Assembly (NCBI RefSeq): GCF_030519375.1
Contig: NZ_JAUMKB010000007.1
Span: 124,001-188,000, forward strand
Length of the DNA: 64,000 nucleotides
DNA from: Mucilaginibacter tolerans
GTDB lineage: Bacteria; Bacteroidota; Bacteroidia; Sphingobacteriales; Sphingobacteriaceae
Reading direction: 5' to 3'
The first letter of the stretch is position 1. Each line of letters opens with the position of its first letter. Below are positions 9,394-18,913 of the stretch, piece by piece. The position numbers were made by a program, and so were the translations under genes. A model generated the notes under the pieces. It saw only the letters and a list, made by a program, of their open reading frames with translations, ran no database searches and had not been told where the DNA came from.

Positions 9394-10374
9394 ATGAGTA
9401 ACATACGAGGACCAATCTCTCAGTTTATTGAAAAAAATTATCTGCACTTTAACGCTGCAGCCTTAATGGATGCGGCCAAAGGATACGAAACCCACTTAGC
9501 TGAAGGCGGCAAAATGATGGTAACACTGGCCGGGGCAATGAGTACTGCCGAGTTAGGCATTTCTCTTGCCGAAATGATACGCCAGGATAAAATTGCGATC
9601 ATTTCGTGCACCGGTGCTAACCTGGAAGAAGATATCATGAACCTGGTGGCTCATTCACACTACAAACGCGTACCAAATTATCGGGATCTGAGCCCACAAG
9701 ACGAATGGGACCTGCTGGAAAACCACTACAACCGTGTAACCGATACTTGTATTCCCGAGGAAGAAGCTTTCAGGCGTTTGCAAAAACACATCCATAAAAT
9801 ATGGAAAGATGCTGATGATAAAGGTGAACGTTATTTTCCGCACGAATTTATGTACAAGATTTTATTGAGCGGTGAATTGGAGCAGTACTATGAGATCGAC
9901 CCGAAAAACTCATGGATGCTGGCTGCTGCCGAAAAGAATCTGCCGATTGTTGTACCTGGATGGGAAGACTCAACCATGGGCAACATCTTTGCTTCCTATG
10001 TGATCAAAGGCCAGATAAAACCGACTACCATGAAGAGCGGTATCGAATATATGGCGTGGCTTGCCGACTGGTATGTAAAGAACTCAGAAGGTAAAGGAAT
10101 AGGCTTTTTCCAGATAGGAGGTGGTATTGCAGGCGATTTCCCGATATGTGTTGTGCCAATGCTTTACCAGGATTTGGAAATGCAAAATATCCCGTTTTGG
10201 AGCTATTTCTGCCAGATATCTGACTCTACCACCTCCTACGGTTCATACTCGGGCGCAGTGCCTAATGAGAAGATCACCTGGGGTAAGCTGGATATCAGCA
10301 CACCTAAGTTTATAGTCGAGTCAGATGCGACGATTGTTGCGCCGCTTATTTTTGCCTGGATATTAAAACAATAG
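9394..10374 (+). CDS. Deoxyhypusine synthase-family enzyme
   Basis: The 326-residue protein is a full-length member of the deoxyhypusine synthase fold family. It has the NAD-binding Rossmann features A-G-A-M-S-T-A-E-L-G and I-I-S-C-T-G-A-N-L-E-E-D, and the catalytic lysine context I-T-W-G-K (Lys298), equivalent to the S-W-G-K lysine that forms the covalent butylimine intermediate in true synthases. True deoxyhypusine synthase modifies eIF5A with spermidine, but bacteria have EF-P and no eIF5A. Some bacterial and plant relatives make homospermidine from polyamines instead. The retained lysine argues for an active aminobutyl transferase of unknown acceptor. It stands alone between the barrel gene and the respiratory cluster. 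Confidence 0.88.
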   Translation: MSNIRGPISQFIEKNYLHFNAAALMDAAKGYETHLAEGGKMMVTLAGAMSTAELGISLAEMIRQDKIAIISCTGANLEEDIMNLVAHSHYKRVPNYRDLSPQDEWDLLENHYNRVTDTCIPEEEAFRRLQKHIHKIWKDADDKGERYFPHEFMYKILLSGELEQYYEIDPKNSWMLAAAEKNLPIVVPGWEDSTMGNIFASYVIKGQIKPTTMKSGIEYMAWLADWYVKNSEGKGIGFFQIGGGIAGDFPICVVPMLYQDLEMQNIPFWSYFCQISDSTTSYGSYSGAVPNEKITWGKLDISTPKFIVESDATIVAPLIFAWILKQ

Positions 10375-10512
10375 TTTTATTATAAAAAAAAAGTAATATT
10401 GTATTAACAAACCCAATTGATTTCACATAAACAAAAACAGCCAAAATTCAACCTGTAAGCTATTTTTTCTGTTTATTTAGAACGATTATAAATTAGATAT
10501 TACTGTCATTAA

Positions 10513-10546
10513 TTTGTCAGCCATACTGTAATAAATTTTACTTTTG
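10513..10546 (+). promoter_or_regulatory. Promoter of the Alternative Complex III operon
   Basis: TTTG at 10513-10516 and TACTTTTG at 10539-10546 are separated by 22 nt, a good match to the Bacteroidota consensus. The element lies about 83 nt before actA in a 255-bp AT-rich gap that holds no gene, and it probably drives the whole act-cox unit. Confidence 0.6.
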
Positions 10547-10629
10547 TGCCTGAAAAAGCGGGTTAAAACATACTTGATTTGTCTATTTTCATATATTAAC
10601 TACAAAACTACTTAGCACAAATACGCTTT

Positions 10630-11910
10630 ATGAGAAGTATCTCATTGATTTTAAAACAATTTTCAAGATCGGTTATCTTAATGGCAGGTCTTGCTATTTG
10701 TGGACTCACAGCATATGCCCAGGGGGACGCTTCTAAAGGCGAGGCCATTTTCAAAGCAAAATGTACTGCTTGTCATAAATTAGATCAGCGCATGACTGGC
10801 CCGGCTCTCGGTCCACAGCTGGAAACTGAAACAGATGACAAATGGCTCACCAAATGGATCCAGAATAATCAGGCGTTGATCGCTGCTAAAGATCCTAAAG
10901 CGCTTAAGATCTACAATGATTTTAACCAGGCAGCCATGACTGTTTTTGCAGACCTGTCTGATGGTGATGTTGCCAATATTATCACTTATGTGCGCACTGA
11001 GTACAAAAAACAGAAAGAGGCTGCTCCTGCAACCGCTGCTACTGCCGTGCAAGAAACAGGCCCAAGTAATTTGGTTGTTTTTGGCCTGATCGGTGTGATC
11101 ATCATCGCTTTTATTGTGATCCTGGTATTAAACAAGGTAATCAGCACATTAGAGCGTTTGGTAGCCAGCAGACCTGCACTTGCTCCTGAAGAAGTTGCTG
11201 TAACAGAAGAAGGTCCTTCAAAAGGTATTTTATTGGCGAAGGCGCTTGTTAAGAATAAGAAATTTGTATTCTTTGTTTGCATTTGTGTGACCATCTTCTT
11301 TGCAAGCTGGACTTGGGTTTCTTTGTGGAACACCAACGTTCACACAGGATATCAGCCGGTTCAGCCTATTAAATTCCCTCACGATTTGCACGCAGGGGTG
11401 ATGAAGATCGATTGTCAATATTGCCACTCTGGTGCATATAAATCGAAAAATGCTACTATCCCGTCATTAAATATTTGTATGAATTGCCATAAGTCAATCG
11501 ACAGGCTTTCAACTAGTAAAACGCCATCGTCTGAGATCGCTAAGATTTATGATGCATTGGGTTACGATCCGGCGACCTCAAAATATGATAGCACTAAAAT
11601 GCATCCTATCCAGTGGGTACGTGTTCATAACCTGCCAGATCTGGCTTACTTCAACCACTCACAACACGTGAAAGTTCAGGGCTTAAAATGCCAGACTTGC
11701 CACGGTCCGGTTGAAACCATGAAAGAGGTTTATCAATATTCACCGCTTACCATGAAATGGTGTATCCAGTGCCACAAACGCACTGAGATCAACATCAAAG
11801 GCAATGCTTACTACGAGAAAATGGAACAGGTACACGAGCTGATTAGAAAAGGCGGTAAAGTAACTGAAGCCATGATGGGCGGTATAGAGTGCGGCAAGTG
11901 CCACTATTAA
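10630..11910 (+). CDS. actA: Alternative Complex III subunit ActA, multiheme cytochrome c
   Basis: The 426-residue protein carries six C-x-x-C-H heme-attachment motifs, at residues 45, 262, 283, 354, 378 and 421. The first belongs to an N-terminal monoheme cytochrome c domain (signal peptide ending A-Y-A-Q; Met ligand candidate near M103). The other five form the pentaheme ActA domain. Membrane helices lie near 148-168 and 211-232. ActA takes electrons from the iron-sulfur subunit and passes them to ActE or the oxidase on the periplasmic side. It heads the actABCDEF-coxBA operon. Cytochrome c maturation genes are not in the window. Confidence 0.95.
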   Translation: MRSISLILKQFSRSVILMAGLAICGLTAYAQGDASKGEAIFKAKCTACHKLDQRMTGPALGPQLETETDDKWLTKWIQNNQALIAAKDPKALKIYNDFNQAAMTVFADLSDGDVANIITYVRTEYKKQKEAAPATAATAVQETGPSNLVVFGLIGVIIIAFIVILVLNKVISTLERLVASRPALAPEEVAVTEEGPSKGILLAKALVKNKKFVFFVCICVTIFFASWTWVSLWNTNVHTGYQPVQPIKFPHDLHAGVMKIDCQYCHSGAYKSKNATIPSLNICMNCHKSIDRLSTSKTPSSEIAKIYDALGYDPATSKYDSTKMHPIQWVRVHNLPDLAYFNHSQHVKVQGLKCQTCHGPVETMKEVYQYSPLTMKWCIQCHKRTEINIKGNAYYEKMEQVHELIRKGGKVTEAMMGGIECGKCHY

Positions 11911-11948
11911 TAAATTATTTGAGAAACATTACAGTTTATATAGCTTAA

Positions 11949-14900
11949 ATGGACAGCAATAAAAAATACTGGAAAGGTTTAGAAGAACTAAACAACGACC
12001 CGGAATTTGTTGAGAAAAATAAACACGAATTTGCCGAGCCTATTCCGATCGAGGATGTTCTGAGCAGCGGTGGTTTATCAAACAAAACCCCTCGCCGCGA
12101 CTTTTTAAAGGCGCTTGGATTTGGTGTTGGTGCAGTTACGCTGGCTGCTTGTCAGAAAGTTCCGGTACACAAATCTATTCCTTACTTAATTAAACCTGAA
12201 GAGATAACTCCGGGTATACCTAACTATTATGTTTCTTCTTATGAAGGGCATGCCATCCTGGTTAAAACCCGTGAAGGTCGTCCTATTAAGGTTGAAGGTA
12301 ACCCGAGCGACCTGTTGTCAAAAGGCGGCTTGAGTGCACAGGCGCAAGCTTCAGTATTAGATCTGTACGACTATAACCGACTGAAAAACCCTATACGTGG
12401 TGGTAGCGATACTACCTGGGAACAACTGGATGGTTTTGTAAAGAACGAATTGACTGCTATTAAAGCAGGCGGTAAAAAGATCAGAATCGTTTCATCAACT
12501 ATTCACAGCCCTTCCACTCTTGCTGTAATTGCCGACTTTATAGCTGCTTATCCAAATACTAAACATGTTACCTATGATGCGGTATCTTATACCGGGATCA
12601 TCCAGGCTAACCAGAACAGCTTTGGCAAAGCAGTAGTGCCGCACTACAATTTTGATAAGGCTGATGTGATTGTAAGTTTCGGTGCTGACTTCTTAGGCAC
12701 ATGGATATCGCCTGTTGAATTCCAGAACCAATATGTTCAGAACCGTAATAACAAATCGCTTCAAAATAAAAAGATGTCACGCCATATCCAGTTTGAATCT
12801 GGTATGAGCAACACCGGTTCAAATGCAGATACCCGCCTCCTGATTAAACCATCAGAGCAGGGTATAGCGCTGGTAAACCTATATAACGAAATCGCAGGTA
12901 CTACATTGCCAGGAACCAAAGCATTAGGAAATACCAACGCTGCCAAAGCGATCAAATTAGCTGCCGCTGAATTGAAAGCTGCAAAAGGTAAAGCTTTGGT
13001 TGTATGCGGATCAAATGATGTGGCTACTCAAGTACTGGTAAATGCCATCAACTCACAGTTGGGTAGCTACGGTACAACTATCGATCTGGATAACTATTCT
13101 AATCAATATAAAGGCAACGACGCCGAGTTTGTAGAATTTGTAGCTGAAATGACCCGTGGCGAAGTTGACGCGGTGTTCTTCCTGAATACAAATCCTGCAT
13201 ACGATTACTATAATGCTGATGCGTTCAAAACTGCTTTGAAAAAGGTACGTCTTTCGGTATCGTTCTCAGAACGCAATGACGAGACTGCATCACTTTGTAC
13301 TGCAATTGCTCCAAACCATTATTACCTTGAATCATGGGGTGATGGAAATGCAGTTGAAGGATATTACACTATAATACAACCGACAATCAACCCGGTATAT
13401 GATACCCGCCAGGCTGAACAGACTTTATTATTGTGGTCTGACAATGCGGTTAAAGATTATTATACTTTCGTTAGAAATACCTGGGATAAAGAATTACAGG
13501 CAAAAGGTGGTTTAGCATCTGGCTTGAAAGGCTGGGAAGCTGTTTTACAAGCTGGTTTTGTAAAAGCTGCTGCTAAATCTGCCCAAACCTATTCATTTAG
13601 CCGCGACTTAAACGGCGTAGCGCAAACTATTCTGAACCAAAGCGGCCGTACTGCAGCAGGCGATGGTAAGTTTGAACTGGAGCTGTATCAGAACGTTGCT
13701 ATTCGCGACGGTAAACGTGCCAACAACCCATGGTTGCAGGAAATGCCTGAACCAGTATCAAAAGTTACCTGGGATAACTTTGTTGCCATGTCGCCAACCG
13801 ATATGAAGAGACTGGGTTACTCTCAGGGTGATATCGTAACTGTTGAAGCTCATGGTTATTCTGTGGCATTGCCTATATTATTACAGCCAGGACAAGCGCA
13901 GGGAACTATCTCAATAGCTGTCGGTTATGGTCGCACACAAGGCGGACCGGTGGCTGACGGTGTTGGTAAAAACGCATTTCCTTTCCAGACATTCCTTAAT
14001 GGTACTTTTCAGGGAACAGCAACTGCATCTCTATCAAAAACGGGCGATGTGATCGTATTTGCACAGACACAAACACACCATTCATTCGAAGGCCGTGATG
14101 TGATCCGCGATACTACATTCAAACAATATCAGAAAGACCCTTCATCAAGCAGTGGTGAAGAAAGAAAACATAAAGAATACGAAAGTTTGTGGGACGAATA
14201 CGAGCGCCCTACATACGATTGGGTTATGGCGATCGACCTGAATGCTTGTACTGGTTGTGGTGCCTGCGTGGTAGCTTGTAATGCTGAAAACAACATCCCT
14301 GTTGTAGGACGTGACGAGGTGCGCCGTCGTCGCGAAATGCACTGGATCCGTATCGACCGTTACTACAGCTTTAACGAAGACGGTAAAGAGATATCAGAAG
14401 AGCAGGAAATTTCAGAACTGAAAGATCTGGACAATGTATCAGTAGTGTATCAGCCTATGCTGTGCCAGCACTGCGATCACGCACCTTGCGAAACAGTTTG
14501 CCCTGTATTAGCTACCGTTCACTCATCTGAAGGTTTGAACCACATGGCTTATAACCGTTGCGTTGGTACCCGTTACTGCGCAAACAACTGTCCGTACAAA
14601 GTTCGCCGCTTTAACTGGTTTAACTACTGGAATGACGCTCGTTTTGATAACTACCTGATTAACGAACATACGCACCTGGTACTTAACCCTGATGTGGTTA
14701 CCCGTTTCCGTGGTGTGATGGAAAAATGTACGATGTGTATTCAGCGTATCCAGGCTGGTAAGCTAAAAGCTAAGATTGAAAAACGCCCGGTAAAAGACGG
14801 CGATATCAAAGTAGCTTGTCAGCAAACCTGTCCTACCAACGCAATAGTATTCGGTAACAGAAATGATCCTAACTCAGAAGTTGCGAAAGCACTGAAGAGC

Positions 14901-14996
14901 GAAAGAACATACTATGTGCTTGAAGAACTGAACGTAAAACCGGGTATTGGTTACCAGGTAAAAGTTAGAAATACTAATACTGAGTTAGAGGCTTAA
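11949..14996 (+). CDS. actB: Alternative Complex III subunit ActB, molybdopterin-type and Fe-S fusion
   Basis: The 1015-residue protein joins a molybdopterin-oxidoreductase-like domain (about 75-700) to a ferredoxin-like domain (about 750-1000). A twin-arginine signal lies unusually deep, at R49-R50-D-F-L-K followed by a hydrophobic stretch, with a Cys near 69. The Fe-S part has C-T-G-C-G-A-C from Cys767, C-Q-H-C-D-H-A-P-C-E-T-V-C-P, C-V-G-T-R-Y-C-A-N-N-C-P and C-T-M-C, matching the four-cluster arrangement known for ActB. In characterised complexes the first domain has no molybdenum cofactor. It accepts electrons from menaquinol oxidised at ActC and relays them to ActA. Confidence 0.96.
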   Translation: MDSNKKYWKGLEELNNDPEFVEKNKHEFAEPIPIEDVLSSGGLSNKTPRRDFLKALGFGVGAVTLAACQKVPVHKSIPYLIKPEEITPGIPNYYVSSYEGHAILVKTREGRPIKVEGNPSDLLSKGGLSAQAQASVLDLYDYNRLKNPIRGGSDTTWEQLDGFVKNELTAIKAGGKKIRIVSSTIHSPSTLAVIADFIAAYPNTKHVTYDAVSYTGIIQANQNSFGKAVVPHYNFDKADVIVSFGADFLGTWISPVEFQNQYVQNRNNKSLQNKKMSRHIQFESGMSNTGSNADTRLLIKPSEQGIALVNLYNEIAGTTLPGTKALGNTNAAKAIKLAAAELKAAKGKALVVCGSNDVATQVLVNAINSQLGSYGTTIDLDNYSNQYKGNDAEFVEFVAEMTRGEVDAVFFLNTNPAYDYYNADAFKTALKKVRLSVSFSERNDETASLCTAIAPNHYYLESWGDGNAVEGYYTIIQPTINPVYDTRQAEQTLLLWSDNAVKDYYTFVRNTWDKELQAKGGLASGLKGWEAVLQAGFVKAAAKSAQTYSFSRDLNGVAQTILNQSGRTAAGDGKFELELYQNVAIRDGKRANNPWLQEMPEPVSKVTWDNFVAMSPTDMKRLGYSQGDIVTVEAHGYSVALPILLQPGQAQGTISIAVGYGRTQGGPVADGVGKNAFPFQTFLNGTFQGTATASLSKTGDVIVFAQTQTHHSFEGRDVIRDTTFKQYQKDPSSSSGEERKHKEYESLWDEYERPTYDWVMAIDLNACTGCGACVVACNAENNIPVVGRDEVRRRREMHWIRIDRYYSFNEDGKEISEEQEISELKDLDNVSVVYQPMLCQHCDHAPCETVCPVLATVHSSEGLNHMAYNRCVGTRYCANNCPYKVRRFNWFNYWNDARFDNYLINEHTHLVLNPDVVTRFRGVMEKCTMCIQRIQAGKLKAKIEKRPVKDGDIKVACQQTCPTNAIVFGNRNDPNSEVAKALKSERTYYVLEELNVKPGIGYQVKVRNTNTELEA

Positions 14997-15020
14997 TAAT
15001 ATAAGATAGAGATATAGAAT

Positions 15021-16493
15021 ATGGCATCTCATAATGAATCAATAATAAGGGAACCGTTAATTACCGGTAACGACATCACGTATGCTAAGATTACGAATGA
15101 TGTTTTGAAACCGGTAGAAAATATGCCTACAAAAGCATGGTGGATAGGTTTCGCTGTGGCATCATTGGCTGCCTGCCTTTGGGTATTTGCAGTAAGCTGG
15201 ACATTTTGGTACGGTATAGGTTCCTGGGGTTTAAATAAAACTGTAGGTTGGGCTTGGGACATCACCGGTTTCGTGTGGTGGGTAGGTATCGGTCACGCCG
15301 GAACCCTGATCTCAGCGATCCTCTTATTGTTCCGTCAAAACTGGCGTAACTCTATTAACCGTTCTGCAGAAGCGATGACGATCTTCGCGGTAATCTGCGC
15401 CGCTACATACATTGTAGCACACATGGGCCGCCCATGGATGGCTGTTTATTCACTGCCATTCCCGAACCAGTATGGTTCACTGTGGGTTAACTTTAACTCA
15501 CCGCTTATCTGGGACGTGTTCGCGATATCAACATATTTCTCGGTATCATTAGTATTCTGGTACACAGGTTTGTTGCCTGATATGGCCTCAATCCGTGACC
15601 GTGCAACCGGTATCCGCCGCAGAATATATTCAGTACTTTCATTCGGCTGGACAGGTTCAGTAAAAACATGGCAGCGTTTTGAAACAGTATCGCTGATCCT
15701 GGCAGGTATATCAACTCCATTGGTACTTTCGGTACACACCATTGTATCCATGGACTTTGCTACCTCGCTCGAACCGGGCTGGCACACTACTATATTCCCG
15801 CCATATTTCGTTGCCGGTGCGATTTTCTCTGGTTTCGCAATGGTACAGACACTGTTGCTGGTGTTGCGTAAAGTGTTGGGCCTGGAGAATTATATCACCA
15901 TGTTTCACATCGAATCAATGAACAAGATCATCCTTGTAACAGGTTCGATAGTAGGGGTGGCTTATTTGACTGAGTTCTTCATCGCATACTATTCAGGTGG
16001 CGAGTACGAGCAATATACTTTCTTAAATCGTTTCGTTGGCCCTTACTGGTGGGCAGGTTGTATGATGTACGGCTGTAACGTATTGATGACCCAAATGATG
16101 TGGTTCAAGAAAGTAAGAACAAATATCCCTGTATCATGGGTACTATCAATTGTAGTAAACATCGGTATGTGGTTCGAACGTTTTGTGATTATCGTAGTGT
16201 CACTTCACCGCGACTTTATTCCGTCGAGCTGGGCTATGTTTTATCCAACATGGGTTGATATGAGCATATTTATCGGTTCAATCGGCGTGTTCTTTACCTT
16301 GTTCCTGTTGTTCATCAGAGTAGCTCCATCCATCGCAATGGCCGAAGTGAAATTACTGCTGAAGAGCTCAAGCGAACAGGCTAAAAAGAAATTGATAGAA
16401 GGTGGTCATGTTGATGAGAGCCATGCTGAGTTCTATAAAGAGTCATTAACCAAATTTGACAGTGTTGAACTGTCACAATATGAAAAAGCATAA
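15021..16493 (+). CDS. actC: Alternative Complex III subunit ActC, NrfD/PsrC-like quinol-binding protein
   Basis: The 490-residue protein is a polytopic NrfD/PsrC-type membrane subunit with roughly ten helices. Family features include the opening segment T-K-A-W-W-I-G-F-A, the helix G-I-G-H-A-G-T-L-I-S-A-I-L-L-L and A-H-M-G-R-P-W. In known structures this subunit binds menaquinol at the periplasmic side and contains a candidate proton path. It lies 24 nt after actB and 2 nt before actD, so the genes are co-transcribed. Confidence 0.95.
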   Translation: MASHNESIIREPLITGNDITYAKITNDVLKPVENMPTKAWWIGFAVASLAACLWVFAVSWTFWYGIGSWGLNKTVGWAWDITGFVWWVGIGHAGTLISAILLLFRQNWRNSINRSAEAMTIFAVICAATYIVAHMGRPWMAVYSLPFPNQYGSLWVNFNSPLIWDVFAISTYFSVSLVFWYTGLLPDMASIRDRATGIRRRIYSVLSFGWTGSVKTWQRFETVSLILAGISTPLVLSVHTIVSMDFATSLEPGWHTTIFPPYFVAGAIFSGFAMVQTLLLVLRKVLGLENYITMFHIESMNKIILVTGSIVGVAYLTEFFIAYYSGGEYEQYTFLNRFVGPYWWAGCMMYGCNVLMTQMMWFKKVRTNIPVSWVLSIVVNIGMWFERFVIIVVSLHRDFIPSSWAMFYPTWVDMSIFIGSIGVFFTLFLLFIRVAPSIAMAEVKLLLKSSSEQAKKKLIEGGHVDESHAEFYKESLTKFDSVELSQYEKA

Positions 16494-16495
16494 TA

Positions 16496-17032
16496 ATGAG
16501 CAGTACTAAGTTTATACTAGGCCTTTTTGATGATCCTGATGTAATGATGCATGGGATTGACAAATTACAAAAGAACAGCGTTCCTATTTACGATGTGTAT
16601 ACACCTATGCCTATCCACGGGATAGAATCTAAACTGGGTGTTAAGCCCTCACGTTTAGGTTATGCTGCCTTTATGTTTGGATGTTTGGGTGGAACTACCA
16701 TCTTCAGTTTAGTTTATTACTTCCTGGTGCACGACTGGCCGATGAATATTGGTGGTAAGCCGGCTTTCGCAGTTCCGGATTTTATCCCGGTAACTTTCGA
16801 GTGGACCGTATTGTTTACTGCATTTGGTATGACAATCACTTTCTTCTTTGCAACGCACCTTTTCCCGGGCCGTGCGCCAAGGGTAATGGATTTCAGAGCA
16901 ACGGATGACCGCTTTGTAATTGCAATTGACGCTAAAGGAAATATCCCTCACGAAGACATCACCAACATTTTAAAAGAAGCAGGGGCAGTAGAAATTAAGC
17001 ATAACGACAGAAAATATGTTAGCTATGAATAA
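16496..17032 (+). CDS. actD: Alternative Complex III subunit ActD (DUF3341)
   Basis: The 178-residue protein matches the DUF3341/ActD family. It has a cytoplasmic N-terminal domain that opens with F-I-L-G-L-F-D-D-P-D, two membrane helices near 57-80 and 97-122, and a C-terminal domain ending with H-N-D-R-K-Y-V-S-Y-E. It is a structural subunit of Alternative Complex III with no cofactor. Its 3' end overlaps the start of actE. Confidence 0.94.
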   Translation: MSSTKFILGLFDDPDVMMHGIDKLQKNSVPIYDVYTPMPIHGIESKLGVKPSRLGYAAFMFGCLGGTTIFSLVYYFLVHDWPMNIGGKPAFAVPDFIPVTFEWTVLFTAFGMTITFFFATHLFPGRAPRVMDFRATDDRFVIAIDAKGNIPHEDITNILKEAGAVEIKHNDRKYVSYE

Positions 17033-17600
17033 AATAAAAATATTGGGAATTGCGGTAGCTGCTGTTGCTACTACGGTTGTAATTACATCGTGCAAAGATA
17101 AAAGAAGCACCGGATGGGAATACGCCCCCAATATGTATGAACATATTGCGTATGATCCCGATCAGCCTAATCCTAACTTTAAGGATGGCAAGACGGCACA
17201 AAAACCACCTCAGGGAACTATTCCTGTTGGATTTGTAACTTTTGATTATCCAAATACCAAAGATGGGTACGAATTGGCAGGTACGGAGGTAAAAAACCCT
17301 TTACCGCAAACCCCGGCCAGCTTTGAAGAAGGTAAGGTATTGTTTGAACACTTTTGTTCACCATGCCATGGTATGAAGGGATTGGGCGACGGGCTGGTAG
17401 TTGCTCACGGATTCCCTGCTCCGCCATCTTATTCATCAGGACAATCATCACGCGGTGGCGCCATGAAAGATCTGTCTGATGGTAAAATATACCATACAAT
17501 TACTTATGGTCTGAACGCAATGGGTTCTTACGCTTCGCAACTTGCACCAGAAGAGCGTTGGAAAGTAATTATGTACGTACGCCATTTACAAACTTTATAA
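17025..17600 (+). CDS. actE: Alternative Complex III subunit ActE, monoheme cytochrome c lipoprotein
   Basis: The protein (about 191 residues) starts with a lipoprotein signal (M-N-K-I-K-I-L-G... T-S-C-K-D). It has one heme motif, C-S-P-C-H, and a Met ligand candidate in L-N-A-M-G-S-Y. It is the mobile or docked monoheme cytochrome that connects ActA to the oxidase. I chose the ATG at 17025, which starts the signal peptide, over the one at 17016; both lie inside the end of actD, indicating translational coupling. Confidence 0.94.
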   Translation: MNKIKILGIAVAAVATTVVITSCKDKRSTGWEYAPNMYEHIAYDPDQPNPNFKDGKTAQKPPQGTIPVGFVTFDYPNTKDGYELAGTEVKNPLPQTPASFEEGKVLFEHFCSPCHGMKGLGDGLVVAHGFPAPPSYSSGQSSRGGAMKDLSDGKIYHTITYGLNAMGSYASQLAPEERWKVIMYVRHLQTL

Positions 17601-17614
17601 GAATTATTATTTAG

Positions 17615-18868
17615 ATGAAGACTCATAACAGTTTTGACGAGCAATATCAATTTACAGGAAAAATAAAAACCTGGAGTTTGGTTGCTATTGCTATTGGTGT
17701 TTTGACCATCATAGCGGGGTTTGCAACAAATCATACTGAGCAAACATTTGACAATCTGCTGTTGGTAGGTTATTATTTTACCTGCGTATGTGCAGCGGGT
17801 GTGATGTTCTGTGCTATACAGTACGCAGCACAGGCAGGTTGGTCAGCCTCTTTGCTTCGTGTACCACAAGCTTTTGGCAGGGTATTACCTATTGCCGCAG
17901 TGATCCTGATTATTATCATCATAAGCGGTTTATCAATGACGCATACAGTTGACGGACACGTTCAGCCATATTTATATGCTCGTTGGGCAACGCCTGATCT
18001 GCATGTTAAAGGTAGTGGCATATACGACCATGTTATTGCAGGCAAAGAAGGTTATTTAAATAAACCATATTTCCTTACCCGTATCATTGCTATGCTGGTT
18101 TGTTACAGCATATTTGGTTTCCTTCTGTCTAAATACTCAAACAGCGAGGATGATCTGGGCGGAATGAAATTTTATAACAAGAGTTTTGTTATCTCTGCTG
18201 TGTTCCTGGTATTATTTGGTTTTACCGTTCCGATATTTGCTTTCGATACCATCATGTCATTGGAAGCACGCTGGTTCTCTACTATGTTTGGTTGGTACAA
18301 CCTGGCAGGTTTATGGGTAAGCGGTATATCAGCCATGACGCTGATTATCCTTTACCTGAGGAAACAAGGTTATATGTCATGGATCACTACAGATCACATC
18401 CATAACCTTGGCTTGTTCATGTTTGCATTCTCTATCTTCTGGACTTATCTGTGGTTTGCTCAGTTCCTGTTAACGTATTACGCCAACATACCAGAAGAAT
18501 CGGCTTACTTTTTCAGGAGATGGGAACCACAGTTTATGCCTTGGTTCTGGCTGAATATCGTTATCAACTTTGCGACACCTTTGCTGGTGTTGATGCAGCG
18601 TGACTCAAAACGTTATGAAGGTGTAATTAAGGTGATGTGCGTTATCATCATCATCGGTCACTGGCTGGACTACTGGCAAATGATTATGCCGGGTACAATC
18701 GGTCCCAAAGAACACTGGTATACGGAGTTCAGTCTGCTTGAACCGGGTATCTTCATCGGTTTCGCCGGATTATTCACCTTCTGCGTACTGAATGCGCTGA
18801 GTAAGTTTAAATCGCTTATTCCTAAGAAGCACCCCTTCCTGGAAGAGAGCCTGCACCATCATATATAA
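17615..18868 (+). CDS. actF: Alternative Complex III subunit ActF, PsrC-like membrane protein
   Basis: The 417-residue polytopic protein is the second PsrC/NrfD-like subunit of Alternative Complex III, with about ten membrane helices and many conserved Trp/Tyr residues (for example E-A-R-W-F-S-T-M-F-G-W-Y). In known structures ActF has a proton-path-like arrangement but no quinol site. It follows actE by 14 nt and precedes coxB by 45 nt in the same orientation. Confidence 0.95.
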   Translation: MKTHNSFDEQYQFTGKIKTWSLVAIAIGVLTIIAGFATNHTEQTFDNLLLVGYYFTCVCAAGVMFCAIQYAAQAGWSASLLRVPQAFGRVLPIAAVILIIIIISGLSMTHTVDGHVQPYLYARWATPDLHVKGSGIYDHVIAGKEGYLNKPYFLTRIIAMLVCYSIFGFLLSKYSNSEDDLGGMKFYNKSFVISAVFLVLFGFTVPIFAFDTIMSLEARWFSTMFGWYNLAGLWVSGISAMTLIILYLRKQGYMSWITTDHIHNLGLFMFAFSIFWTYLWFAQFLLTYYANIPEESAYFFRRWEPQFMPWFWLNIVINFATPLLVLMQRDSKRYEGVIKVMCVIIIIGHWLDYWQMIMPGTIGPKEHWYTEFSLLEPGIFIGFAGLFTFCVLNALSKFKSLIPKKHPFLEESLHHHI

Positions 18869-18913
18869 TTGCTAATTTTACAACGGATATAGAATACCAA
18901 ACAGAATATTAAA

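Noticed and set aside
15446..15787. 113-codon antisense frame in actC
   Set aside because: It is a shadow of the highly conserved actC coding frame.
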